From: DATIYW01 sp035517415
GTDB taxonomy: Bacteria > Acidobacteriota > Thermoanaerobaculia > Thermoanaerobaculales > Thermoanaerobaculaceae
DNA length: 6,256 nt
Direction: 5' to 3'
Assembly (NCBI GenBank): GCA_035517415.1
Contig: DATIYW010000096.1
Span: 1-6,256 of the forward strand
This document shows positions 1 to 5,718 of this stretch, one piece after another; position 1 is the first letter of the stretch; every line of letters begins with the position of its first letter. A program made the position numbers and the translations under genes. The notes under the pieces were generated by a model. That model ran no database searches. It was not told the origin of the DNA and saw nothing but the letters and a program-made list of their open reading frames with translations.

Positions 1-174
1 ATGAACAACACGACGGGCAACGTGACCTCGACCAACGGCGGCACCGGCCTCACGGCCTCGGCGTCGCTGACCGTGGCGCCGCCGATCCCGGTCGCCGGGC
101 TGTGGGGATTGCTCGCGATCGTCGTGCTGCTCGCCGTCGCCGCGGTGCTGCTGCTGCGCCGCTCGAGCCTGTAG
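1..174 (+). CDS. C-terminal end of a secreted/surface protein with an IPTL-CTERM-like sorting signal (partial)
   Basis: The frame is open from the first base and ends at TAG 172-174, giving 57 residues. The ATG at base 1 is probably internal, because the sequence begins in the middle of a recognisable repeat. Residues 1-26, with TTGNVTSTNGGTG and ending ASLTV, resemble the closing strand of bacterial DUF11-like Ig-fold repeats found in large extracellular proteins. Residues 29-36 read IPVAGLWG, keeping the I-P and W-G positions and spacing of the IPTLxxWG motif. A hydrophobic helix (about residues 37-52) and a short basic end (RRSSL) follow. This tripartite tail is the architecture of the IPTL-CTERM signal, which is known to be paired with exosortase H. 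The protein is therefore expected to be exported, processed and surface-anchored or released. The T and L of the motif are replaced by V and A, so exosortase recognition is inferred. The rest of the gene lies outside the window. Confidence 0.75.
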   Translation: MNNTTGNVTSTNGGTGLTASASLTVAPPIPVAGLWGLLAIVVLLAVAAVLLLRRSSL

Positions 175-190
175 CAGGATGACACCGAAC

Positions 191-224
191 GCCCGTGGCG
201 CGGGGAAGCGCCCGCGTCACGGGC
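191..224. terminator. Strong 14-bp stem-loop in the convergent gap
   Basis: Bases 191-204 pair with 211-224 across a six-base loop (GAAGCG). The stem has 14 continuous pairs, one of them G-U. It starts 16 bases after the stop of the plus-strand gene, which is the right place for an intrinsic terminator. There is no clear U tract on either side, so it may be a U-less terminator, a Rho-assisted 3' end, or an mRNA-stabilising hairpin. Confidence 0.55.
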
Positions 225-278
225 TGGGTTCCCCTGCCGATGCCGACCAAGGCGGGCCGTGACCGAGGCGCTCCGACC

Positions 279-307
279 CCGGCCTTGCCGATGAAAGGCC
301 AGGCCGG
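279..307 (-). terminator. Hairpin directly after the ABC permease gene
   Basis: CCGGCCT (279-285) is the reverse complement of AGGCCGG (301-307), giving a 7-bp GC-rich stem directly after the permease stop codon. An alternative 6-bp stem is GGCCTT (281-286) with AAGGCC (295-300). The position suits the 3' end of the tetR-ABC operon, but there is no U tract. Confidence 0.4.
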
Positions 308-1654
308 CTACGCGACCCTCACCCAGCGCACCAGCTCGGCGAGGCTCGGGCGCTTGCCATACGAGAGGATGCCGACGCGGAAGATCTTCGCGGTCATCCA
401 GAACATCGCCCAGATCGTGCCGAGCGCGAGCGCGACCGAGAGTGCGAGCTGCCACGCCGGCGGCTCCGAGACGATCACGCGCATGAACATCGTGATCGGC
501 GTGAACACCGGCACCAGCGAGAGCACGGTCGCGAGCGTCGACTCGGGGTTCTGCAGGATCGGGAACGCGAGCATCCACGGGATCATCGCCACCATCATCA
601 GCGGCCCGAGCACCTGCTGCGCCTCCTTCTCCGAGTTCGAGATCGCGCCGCCGATCGCGTAGATGCAGACGTAGATGAGGTAGCCGAGCAGGTAGAAGAC
701 GAAGAACCACGGCAGCACGCCGAGGTTGAAGTAGGAGAAGACGTTCACCCCCGCGAGCATCGCCGCGCCGCCGGTGTACAGCGCCATCAACCCGCCCATC
801 GTCATCCACACGCCGACCTGGGTGAGCCCGACCGCGGCGAGGCCGAGGATCTTGCCGGAGAGGAGCTGCATCGACGGCATCGAGGAGATGAGGATCTCGA
901 CCACCCGCTCGGTCTTCTCCTGCACGATGCCGCGCATCACCTCCTGGCCGTAGATCAGGTTGGGGAAGATCAGCAACGCGGCGAAGACGAAGCCGACGAG
1001 GAACGAGAGCTCCCCGCCCTTCTTCTCCTCGCCGGTCTTGGTGATCTTCACGCCCTCCAGGCGGAGCCGCTGGAGCAGGCGGTCGGCGTCGGCGGCGTCG
1101 ATGCCGCGCGCCGCGAGCCGTCCGCGCGAGACGGCGTGGTTGACGATGCCGCCGAGGCGCTCCTGGGCGATCAGGTCGGTGGCGGAGCGCGAGTAGTAGA
1201 GCAGCTTCGCGTCGGGGTTGGAGAACGCGTCCGCCGGCACCACCAGCACCCCGTCGAGCTTGGCCGCGTGGCCGCCGTCTTTGCCGATCAGCCGGTCGAG
1301 GTACGGCTGCGCCGCCGCCTTCGTGTCGCCGGGCGCGGCGACGTAGTCGATCTTCATCTCGAACGCCCGCTTCGCCGCCTCGGCCGCGTTGGCGCCGGGC
1401 TTCGGCTTCTCCCCGGAGCCGAAGAACTCCTCGGTCGGGTCCTCGCCTTCCACCTTCGCGAACGCAGACCCCAACCGCGCCGTGCCGTCGATCACCGCGA
1501 CGCGCTTGCCCTCCATCCCCTTCATCGCCAGCATCGCCGGGATCACCATCACCGCCGCCATCAGGAACGGCAGAAGCAGCGTCATGATGATGAACGACTT
1601 CTTGCGCACCACCTCGAGGTACTCGCGCTTGAACACGGCCAGTATCTTGCTCAT
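308..1654 (-). CDS. ABC-2 type transporter permease, NatB-like
   Basis: This 448-residue protein is the membrane half of an ABC exporter and would sit in the inner membrane with the ATPase encoded just upstream. A cytoplasmic start (KREYLEVVRKKSF, residues 9-21) is followed by membrane segment 1 (about 20-45) and a long soluble domain (about 46-213) expected outside the membrane. At least five further hydrophobic segments follow (about 216-236, 265-292, 312-337, 348-366 and 400-422). The cytoplasmic stretch IVQEKTERVVEILISSMP (243-260), followed by a GKILG motif, is the characteristic signature of NatB-type ABC-2 permeases. The ATG overlaps the ATPase stop as ATGA, and a GGAGG site at 1662-1666 lies 7 bases upstream, so translational coupling is likely. 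The substrate cannot be read from sequence. NatAB exports sodium in Bacillus, but relatives export drugs and other compounds. Confidence 0.9.
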   Translation of the reverse strand: MSKILAVFKREYLEVVRKKSFIIMTLLLPFLMAAVMVIPAMLAMKGMEGKRVAVIDGTARLGSAFAKVEGEDPTEEFFGSGEKPKPGANAAEAAKRAFEMKIDYVAAPGDTKAAAQPYLDRLIGKDGGHAAKLDGVLVVPADAFSNPDAKLLYYSRSATDLIAQERLGGIVNHAVSRGRLAARGIDAADADRLLQRLRLEGVKITKTGEEKKGGELSFLVGFVFAALLIFPNLIYGQEVMRGIVQEKTERVVEILISSMPSMQLLSGKILGLAAVGLTQVGVWMTMGGLMALYTGGAAMLAGVNVFSYFNLGVLPWFFVFYLLGYLIYVCIYAIGGAISNSEKEAQQVLGPLMMVAMIPWMLAFPILQNPESTLATVLSLVPVFTPITMFMRVIVSEPPAWQLALSVALALGTIWAMFWMTAKIFRVGILSYGKRPSLAELVRWVRVA

Positions 1655-2601
1655 CGCACCGCCTCCACCACCCGCGGCGCCTCGACCGCGGCGAGCGTCC
1701 CCGCTCCGACCTGGTCGATGAAGATCTCCTCGAGCGACGGCGCCGCGACCTCGAAGCGCGACAGGCGCAGGCGCGGCACCGCCGCGGCCAGCACCCGCTG
1801 CGTGTCGGCGCCCGGTGCCAGGCGCAGCTCGGCGACGTTGGTGTCGACCTGCGCCTGCGCCACCTCGGGGAGACCGGCGAGGAAGCCGCCGTCGCCCTCG
1901 AACGTCAGGTGTACGGTGTTCTTGCCGAACGACGCGCGCACCTCCTCGAGCTCCCCGCCGAGCACCGCCCGGCCCTGGTGGATCAGGACGATCTCGTCGA
2001 CCAGCTTCTCCGCCTCCGCCATCATGTGGGTGGAGAGCAGGATCGTGCGCCCCTCCGCCTTCAGCTCCTTGAGGATCGAGCGCACCAGCACGGCGTTGAC
2101 CGGATCGAGCCCCGAGGTCGGCTCGTCGAGGATGAGCAGCTCCGGCTGGTGGAGCAGGGCGCCGATCAGCTGCACCTTCTGCTGGTTGCCCTTCGACAGC
2201 GCCTCCAGCTTGGCGGCCTTCTTGTCGGCGAGCTCGAAGCGCTCGAGCCAGCGCTCGGCGCGCGGGCGCGCCTCCGCCGGCCGGCAGCCCTTGATCTCGG
2301 CGAGGAACAGCAGCTGGTCGATCACCTTCATCTTGCGGTAGAGGCCGCGCTCCTCCGGCAGGTAGCCGACGCGGTCGCGCGCCGCCGCCGCGTCGCCGGC
2401 GCCGAACAGCTCGATCGCGCCCGCGTCGGGGAGGAAGATCCCGTTGATCATGCGCAGCGTCGTGGTCTTGCCCGCGCCGTTGCGGCCGAGCAGCCCGGCG
2501 ATCGTGCCGCGCCGCACCGCGAACGAGAGCTCGTCGACCGCCCGCACCGGGCCGAACGATTTGCTCACGCCCTCCACCTTCAGCAGGATCTCGTCGCTCA
2601 C
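1651..2601 (-). CDS. ABC transporter ATP-binding protein, NatA-like
   Basis: This 316-residue nucleotide-binding subunit powers the adjacent ABC-2 permease. Seen in sequence: Walker A GRNGAGKT (39-46), a Q-loop region in which glutamine is replaced (YLPEERGLY, 80-88), the ABC signature LSKGNQQ (135-141), Walker B LLILDEP (155-161) with D-loop SGLDP, and the H-loop histidine in STHMM (H192). After about residue 225 there is a C-terminal extension of the DUF4162 type common in NatA-like ATPases. The frame stays open upstream to 3354, but that part is the antisense-free shadow of tetR. The GTG at 2599-2601 is chosen because GGGGAGGG (2607-2614) lies 5 bases before it and MSDEILLKVEGVSKSFG is a normal ABC start. 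The stop overlaps the permease ATG by four bases, and tetR ends about 98 bases upstream. All catalytic motifs are intact, so it should be active. Confidence 0.92.
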   Translation of the reverse strand: MSDEILLKVEGVSKSFGPVRAVDELSFAVRRGTIAGLLGRNGAGKTTTLRMINGIFLPDAGAIELFGAGDAAAARDRVGYLPEERGLYRKMKVIDQLLFLAEIKGCRPAEARPRAERWLERFELADKKAAKLEALSKGNQQKVQLIGALLHQPELLILDEPTSGLDPVNAVLVRSILKELKAEGRTILLSTHMMAEAEKLVDEIVLIHQGRAVLGGELEEVRASFGKNTVHLTFEGDGGFLAGLPEVAQAQVDTNVAELRLAPGADTQRVLAAAVPRLRLSRFEVAAPSLEEIFIDQVGAGTLAAVEAPRVVEAVR

Positions 2602-2606
2602 GCGCG

Positions 2607-2614
2607 CCCTCCCC
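2607..2614 (-). promoter_or_regulatory. Ribosome binding site that fixes the ABC ATPase start
   Basis: GGGGAGGG on the minus strand lies 5 bases before the GTG at 2599-2601. It supports initiation there rather than at any upstream codon of the much longer open frame. Confidence 0.7.
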
Positions 2615-2699
2615 GGAGGAACGGAACTCCTACGGTGCGGATGGTAGCCGGGTTTCGCGCCGGCGCGAGGCGCAGCCGGAGCCGATGCGCGACGGGCTC

Positions 2700-3341
2700 C
2701 TAGGCGCGGGCGGCGGCGCGCGCCGGAGCGGCGCGGAGCATGCCGTGGCGCAGGATGTCGGCGATCTCGCCGATCACCACCTGGCTGTCCTTGCCGAAGT
2801 GGTCCGGCACGCCGAACAGGATCTCGACCGCGAAGTAGTTGAGGAAGAACCGCGTCGCGAACATCACCGCGGACACGGCGGAGATCCCCGGGCGCAGCCG
2901 CGCCTCGATCGCCTTCGCGCCCTTGTGCGTCGCCATGAAGTTCGCGTAGCGCTGCGCCATCTCGGCGTAGAACTTGCGGATGTGGCTGCCCTCGAACTCG
3001 ACGACGTCGACGTAGATCAGCGCGACGTAGCGCCGGTAGACGCGCACCAGCTCGCGCGAGGCCTGGCCGACCTCCTCGAGGTTCTCCGGGAACGTCCCGG
3101 TCGCGAGCGCGCGGTTGAACGGCAGCTTGGGGTCGTCGATCGCCGCCCAGTACTCGTTGAGCAGGGTGCGGAAGATCGACTCCTTGTCCGGGAAGTGGTG
3201 GTAGACGTTGCCGGTCGACAGCTTCGCCGCGGTCGCGATGTCGCGCACGCTGGTGGCGCGGTAGCCCCGGCTCGAGAACAGCCGGAGGGCGTTCCTGAGG
3301 ATCTGCTCGCGGCTGCGTTGGGACTTCGCGGCTTGCTTCAT
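2700..3341 (-). CDS. TetR/AcrR family transcriptional regulator
   Basis: This 213-residue protein is a probable local repressor of the operon it heads. The N-terminal helix-turn-helix is typical: REQILRNALRLFSSRGY (11-27), then SVRDIATAAKLSTGNVYHHF (31-50), then PDKESIF. The first helices and the recognition helix (TGNVYHHF) match the family pattern closely. The rest (about 60-213) is an all-helical ligand-binding and dimerisation domain too divergent to name a ligand, and it ends in an Ala/Arg-rich tail. ATG 3339-3341 is chosen because AGG lies 5 bases upstream; an in-frame GTG at 3345-3347 would add two residues. It is the first gene after a strong promoter with a palindrome at the predicted start site, and the ABC exporter genes follow on the same strand. 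That arrangement is common for autoregulated efflux operons whose repressor is released by an exported compound, though this role is inferred. Confidence 0.9.
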   Translation of the reverse strand: MKQAAKSQRSREQILRNALRLFSSRGYRATSVRDIATAAKLSTGNVYHHFPDKESIFRTLLNEYWAAIDDPKLPFNRALATGTFPENLEEVGQASRELVRVYRRYVALIYVDVVEFEGSHIRKFYAEMAQRYANFMATHKGAKAIEARLRPGISAVSAVMFATRFFLNYFAVEILFGVPDHFGKDSQVVIGEIADILRHGMLRAAPARAAARA

Positions 3342-3350
3342 CGTCACCTA

Positions 3351-3362
3351 CCAACTGTTCGG
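3351..3362. promoter_or_regulatory. Candidate TetR operator
   Basis: CCAACTGTTCGG is an imperfect palindrome. The core AAC-T-GTT is exactly symmetric about one base, and the outer bases partly match. It covers the predicted transcription start of tetR (about 3359-3360), where bound repressor would block transcription. TetR-family operators often have this kind of short AAC/GTT core. No experimental match is known to me. Confidence 0.45.
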
Positions 3363-3366
3363 TTTT

Positions 3367-3395
3367 ATCTTAGCCATCCCGCCCTGCGCCGTCAA
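3367..3395 (-). promoter_or_regulatory. Sigma-70 type promoter of the tetR-ABC operon
   Basis: The minus strand reads TTGACG at 3390-3395 and TAAGAT at 3367-3372 with exactly 17 bases between them, close to consensus at both boxes. The predicted start at about 3359-3360 leaves a leader of about 18 bases before the tetR ATG. This is the best-formed promoter in the window and is more AT-rich than its surroundings. Confidence 0.7.
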
Positions 3396-3449
3396 GCCTT
3401 CCGGGGTGCGTTGCGGCCCGGCGCCGCGCCGCTGCGTCGCCGACGACAA

Positions 3450-3474
3450 GGGGGTCGGGAGCGACCCGACCCCT
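3450..3474 (-). terminator. Hairpin downstream of rny; terminator or dispersed palindrome
   Basis: GGGGTCGGG (3451-3459) and CCCGACCCC (3465-3473) form a 9-bp perfect stem with loop AGCGA, extended by a G-U pair. It lies about 50 bases after the rny stop and before the tetR promoter, so it could end rny transcription. There is no U run after it. The very regular palindrome could equally be a REP-like interspersed element. The remainder of this gap (3396-3524) shows no gene. Confidence 0.5.
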
Positions 3475-3524
3475 GCCGAACGTCTCCACTTCTCTTCCCT
3501 GTTCCGCGTCCCCTGCGCGCCGCC

Positions 3525-5102
3525 TCAGCGCGCGTACTCCACGGCGCGGGTCTCGCGGATCACCGTCACCTTGATCTGGCCGGGGTAGGTCAGCTCGGCC
3601 TCGATCTTCTTGGCGATGTCGCGCGAGAGCCAGACCGCGTCGTCGTCGGAGAGCTTCTCGGACTCGACGATGATGCGCAGCTCGCGGCCGGCCTGGATCG
3701 CGAACGCCTTCTGCACGCCCTTGAACTCGCTCGCGATCCCCTCGAGCTTCTCGAGCCGCTTGAGGTAGCTCTCGAGGATCTCGCGCCGGGCGCCGGGGCG
3801 CGCCGCGGAGAGCGCGTCCGCCGCGGTCACCAGCACCGCCTCGACCGTGCGCGGGTCGACGTCGCCGTGGTGGCACTCCATCGCGTGGATGACTTCCTCG
3901 GACTCGCCGTACTTGCGCAGCAGGTCGCGGCCGATGGTGAGGTGCGTCCCCTCCATCTCGCGGTCGATCGCCTTGCCGATGTCGTGCACCAGCCCGGCGC
4001 GCTTGGCGACGCGCACGTTGACGCCGAGCTCGGTCGCCATGTGCCCGGCGAGGTGCGCGACCTCCTTCGAGTGGGCGAGGACGTTCTGGCCGTAGGAGGT
4101 GCGGTACTGCAGCCGGCCCAGCATGCGCAGGATCTCGGGGTGGAAGTCGGGTTGGCCGAGCTCGATCGCGGCCGCCTCGCCGTCGCGGAACACCTTCTCC
4201 TCGAGCTCGGTCCGGACCTTGCCGACGACCTCCTCGATCCGCCCCGGGTGGATGCGGCCATCGAGCATCAGCCGCTCGAGCGCCAGGCGCGCCACCTCGC
4301 GGCGGACCGGGTCGAAGCAGGACAGCAGCACCGCGCCCGGTGTGTCGTCGACGATCAGGTCGACGCCAGTCGCGGTCTCGAGCGCGCGGATGTTGCGCCC
4401 CTCGCGGCCGATGATCCGCCCCTTCATCTCGTCGTTGGGGAGGTCGACGACCGAGACCGTGCTCTCGACCACGTGGTCGGCGGCGACCCGCTGGATCGCG
4501 AGCGAGATGATGCGGCGCGCCCGGTTGTTCGCCTCCTGGTTCGCCTCGTCCTCGAGGCGGCGGACGATCTTCGCCGCGTCGATGCGCGCCTCGTTCTCCA
4601 TCGCGCGCACCAGCTCCGTCTTCGCCTGCTCCGAGGTCAGACCGGCGATGCGCTCCATCTGCGCGCGCTGCTCCGCCGCGGCGGCCGCGAGCGAGTCCTC
4701 CTGCAGCGCCACCGCGGTCTCGCGCTCATCGAGCTGCCGTTCGCGCTCCTCCGCGGCGTTTGCCTTGCCGTCCAGCTCGCTCGCGCGCTCGCCGAGCGCG
4801 GCCTCGCGCTGGTCCTGCCGCCGCTCCGCGGCAAGCAGCTCCTGGCGGTACTCGTGGGTGTCGTGCTCGAACTCGGCGCGGGCGGCGAGCAGCTTCTCGC
4901 GCGCCTCGACCCCGGCGTCGTGGAGGCGCTGCTCGGCTTCCTGCTGGGCGGCGGCGAGGACCCGCCGCACTTCCTGCTCGGCGGCGGCGGTGGCGGCCGC
5001 GATTCGGCCTTTCGCCCGCCGTCCGATGGTGGAGATCACGATCAGTACGGCGACCGCCGCGACGGCGGCGGCGGCCGCTGCAATCAGTAGGCCGGTGATC
5101 AC
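3525..5102 (-). CDS. rny: Ribonuclease Y
   Basis: This 525-residue membrane-anchored endoribonuclease would initiate mRNA decay and processing. Seen in sequence, numbered from the GTG start: a single hydrophobic N-terminal helix (about 2-25); a long charged Ala/Glu/Arg coiled coil (about 30-200); a KH RNA-binding domain with GRIIGREGRN (228-237), whose GREG is the GxxG loop; then an HD domain with H344, the HD pair H373-D374 in LVHDIGKA, and HH at 411-412. The C-terminus, YPGQIKVTVIRETRAVEYA, is the hallmark ending of the family. Length is normal (about 520). The open frame extends to a TTG at 5115-5117, but GTG 5100-5102 is preferred because AAAGGGGGG stands just upstream of it. The gene follows the 6S RNA on the same strand; promoter read-through from zapA/6S is possible, since I see no clear separate promoter or terminator between them. 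All motifs are intact. Confidence 0.95.
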   Translation of the reverse strand: MITGLLIAAAAAAVAAVAVLIVISTIGRRAKGRIAAATAAAEQEVRRVLAAAQQEAEQRLHDAGVEAREKLLAARAEFEHDTHEYRQELLAAERRQDQREAALGERASELDGKANAAEERERQLDERETAVALQEDSLAAAAAEQRAQMERIAGLTSEQAKTELVRAMENEARIDAAKIVRRLEDEANQEANNRARRIISLAIQRVAADHVVESTVSVVDLPNDEMKGRIIGREGRNIRALETATGVDLIVDDTPGAVLLSCFDPVRREVARLALERLMLDGRIHPGRIEEVVGKVRTELEEKVFRDGEAAAIELGQPDFHPEILRMLGRLQYRTSYGQNVLAHSKEVAHLAGHMATELGVNVRVAKRAGLVHDIGKAIDREMEGTHLTIGRDLLRKYGESEEVIHAMECHHGDVDPRTVEAVLVTAADALSAARPGARREILESYLKRLEKLEGIASEFKGVQKAFAIQAGRELRIIVESEKLSDDDAVWLSRDIAKKIEAELTYPGQIKVTVIRETRAVEYAR

Positions 5103-5105
5103 AGG

Positions 5106-5114
5106 CCCCCCTTT
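5106..5114 (-). promoter_or_regulatory. Ribosome binding site that decides the rny start
   Basis: AAAGGGGGG on the minus strand ends 3 bases before GTG 5100-5102. If the upstream TTG (5115-5117) were the start, this purine run would instead encode Lys-Gly-Gly, an unusual beginning for an RNase Y membrane helix. The GTG is therefore favoured. Confidence 0.6.
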
Positions 5115-5162
5115 CAACGAGCCTGCGGCACGCGTCCTTGCGAGCGGTGGAGGGCGGAACTA

Positions 5163-5336
5163 GGCCCCCGCAGTCGGCCGTGTGAGCAAACCTATTTGAA
5201 CCTGCTTACCACAGGTAGGGGACCTGCCCACCCACCGTCACTCGCCACGAGGCTGCTCGGGGAGGCGGGACTCGGTACCCATCAAATAGGTGTTGGTTCA
5301 AGAATAGTTTCGCTCATCACCAACCGCGCAGGGGCC
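5163..5336 (-). ncRNA. ssrS: 6S RNA (ssrS), regulator of RNA polymerase
   Basis: This roughly 174-base region has no supported gene and folds into one long interrupted hairpin, as 6S RNA does. The closing stem pairs 5331-5336 (GGCCCC) with 5163-5168. After a 2-base bulge, 5320-5328 (CGCGGTTGG) pairs with 5169-5177 in nine pairs, two of them G-U. Inward, GAGC-G-AAAC (5307-5315) pairs with 5184-5191 and CCTATTTGA (5282-5290) pairs perfectly with 5191-5199, leaving a 16-base 5' bulge (5291-5306). The apical part contains the hairpin CAGGT-CCCCT-ACCTG. Length is close to the roughly 180 bases usual for 6S, and GCGGTTGGTGA also occurs in E. coli 6S. The position directly after zapA is the classic location of ssrS. 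6S RNA binds the housekeeping RNA polymerase holoenzyme by mimicking an open promoter. The exact 3' end is uncertain. Confidence 0.8.
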
Positions 5337-5341
5337 TCCTT

Positions 5342-5347
5342 GCTATA
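5342..5347 (-). promoter_or_regulatory. Candidate -10 box of the 6S RNA promoter
   Basis: The minus strand reads TATAGC here, which places the predicted start at about 5335-5336, precisely where the 6S closing stem begins. The box overlaps the zapA stop codon (TAG, 5343-5345). No recognisable -35 box lies 17 bases upstream, where CTCCAA is found instead. The RNA could alternatively be processed from a zapA transcript. Confidence 0.5.
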
Positions 5348-5654
5348 CATCCCGCTGCCCTCCTTTGGAGGGAGTTAGTACCTCGTCCAACTTGGAGATC
5401 AGCCCTTCCACCCGTTGTCGCACTCGCTCGGTTCGTGTCCCAGGTTCGGTTTCTTGCTCCCGAAAGAGCTCGTCCGCGATGTTGAGCGCTGTCAGCACCG
5501 CCAGCTTTGCCGTGTCCACGTGGGGAGACACCTCCGCCAGTTCGCGCATCCGCCGGTCCACGAAGCGGGCGAGCTCTTCCACTCGCTCGCTCGCCTCCGT
5601 GGCGCGCAGCTCGAAGCGCCTGCCGAAGATCTCCACCGTGGTCTGGCTGCTCAC
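5343..5654 (-). CDS. zapA: Cell division protein ZapA
   Basis: This 103-residue cytoplasmic protein would bind FtsZ and promote its bundling at the division ring. It starts MSSQTTVEIFGRRFELRA, the usual ZapA beta-strand opening (VxIxGrxyxl). ELARFVDRRMRELAE and then TAKLAVLTALNIADELF follow, giving the conserved helix pattern with the A-x-L-x-A-L-N-I-A-D-E core. A charged coiled-coil C-terminus ends the protein. Length matches the family (about 100). The open frame runs upstream to 5768, but the extra residues are Pro/Arg-rich and unlike ZapA. GTG 5652-5654 is chosen because AGGAGAGGGG (5663-5672) lies 8 bases upstream. The gene sits between a bactofilin and the 6S RNA, an order consistent with the widespread zapA-ssrS pairing. 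Its final codons carry a short inverted repeat and the stop overlaps the 6S -10 box. Confidence 0.9.
   Translation of the reverse strand: MSSQTTVEIFGRRFELRATEASERVEELARFVDRRMRELAEVSPHVDTAKLAVLTALNIADELFREQETEPGTRTERVRQRVEGLISKLDEVLTPSKGGQRDV
5358..5372. repeat. Perfect inverted repeat in the 3' end of zapA, upstream of 6S RNA
   Basis: CCCTCC and GGAGGG (plus strand) flank a TTT loop, a 6-bp perfect palindrome coding for part of the zapA tail (PSKGG). It covers the position expected for the 6S -35 region. It may be a protein-binding site, an RNA hairpin at a processing point, or chance in GC-rich sequence. Confidence 0.4.
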
Positions 5655-5679
5655 GGTCAGCGCCCCTCTCCTGACTCGG

Positions 5680-5707
5680 AGTATACACCGGGCGTCAAAC
5701 CGCCCAA
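5680..5707 (-). promoter_or_regulatory. Candidate promoter of zapA
   Basis: The minus strand has TATACT at 5680-5685 with TTGGGC at 5702-5707, 16 bases apart. The start would fall at about 5673, leaving a leader of about 18 bases that contains the zapA ribosome binding site. The -10 box is good and the -35 box only moderate. It lies in the short gap between the bactofilin stop and zapA. Confidence 0.5.
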
Positions 5708-5718
5708 CCCCACGCGGA

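Noticed and set aside
1136..2341. Plus-strand open frame of 401 codons antisense to the ABC genes
   Set aside because: Arg/His/Ser-rich low-complexity translation with no domain; both minus-strand genes here have full motif sets.
2602..3354. Upstream extension of the ABC ATPase frame to 567 codons
   Set aside because: The extra 251 residues are Arg/Pro-rich out-of-frame translation of tetR. The true start is the GTG with a strong ribosome binding site at 2607-2614.
2685..5090. A plus-strand open frame of 801 codons running antisense through tetR and rny
   Set aside because: It is a shadow of GC-rich minus-strand genes: monotonous Leu/Arg/Asp/Val composition, no recognisable domain, and it crosses two well-supported genes, a promoter and a hairpin.
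5191..5290. CCTATTTGA inverted copies as insertion-sequence ends or an attachment site
   Set aside because: The two copies are the opposing strands of one helix in the 6S RNA fold. There is no transposase or target duplication.
5196..5378. Small plus-strand open frame of 60 codons opposite the 6S RNA
   Set aside because: No ribosome binding site of note or family resemblance. The region is better explained by a structured RNA on the other strand.
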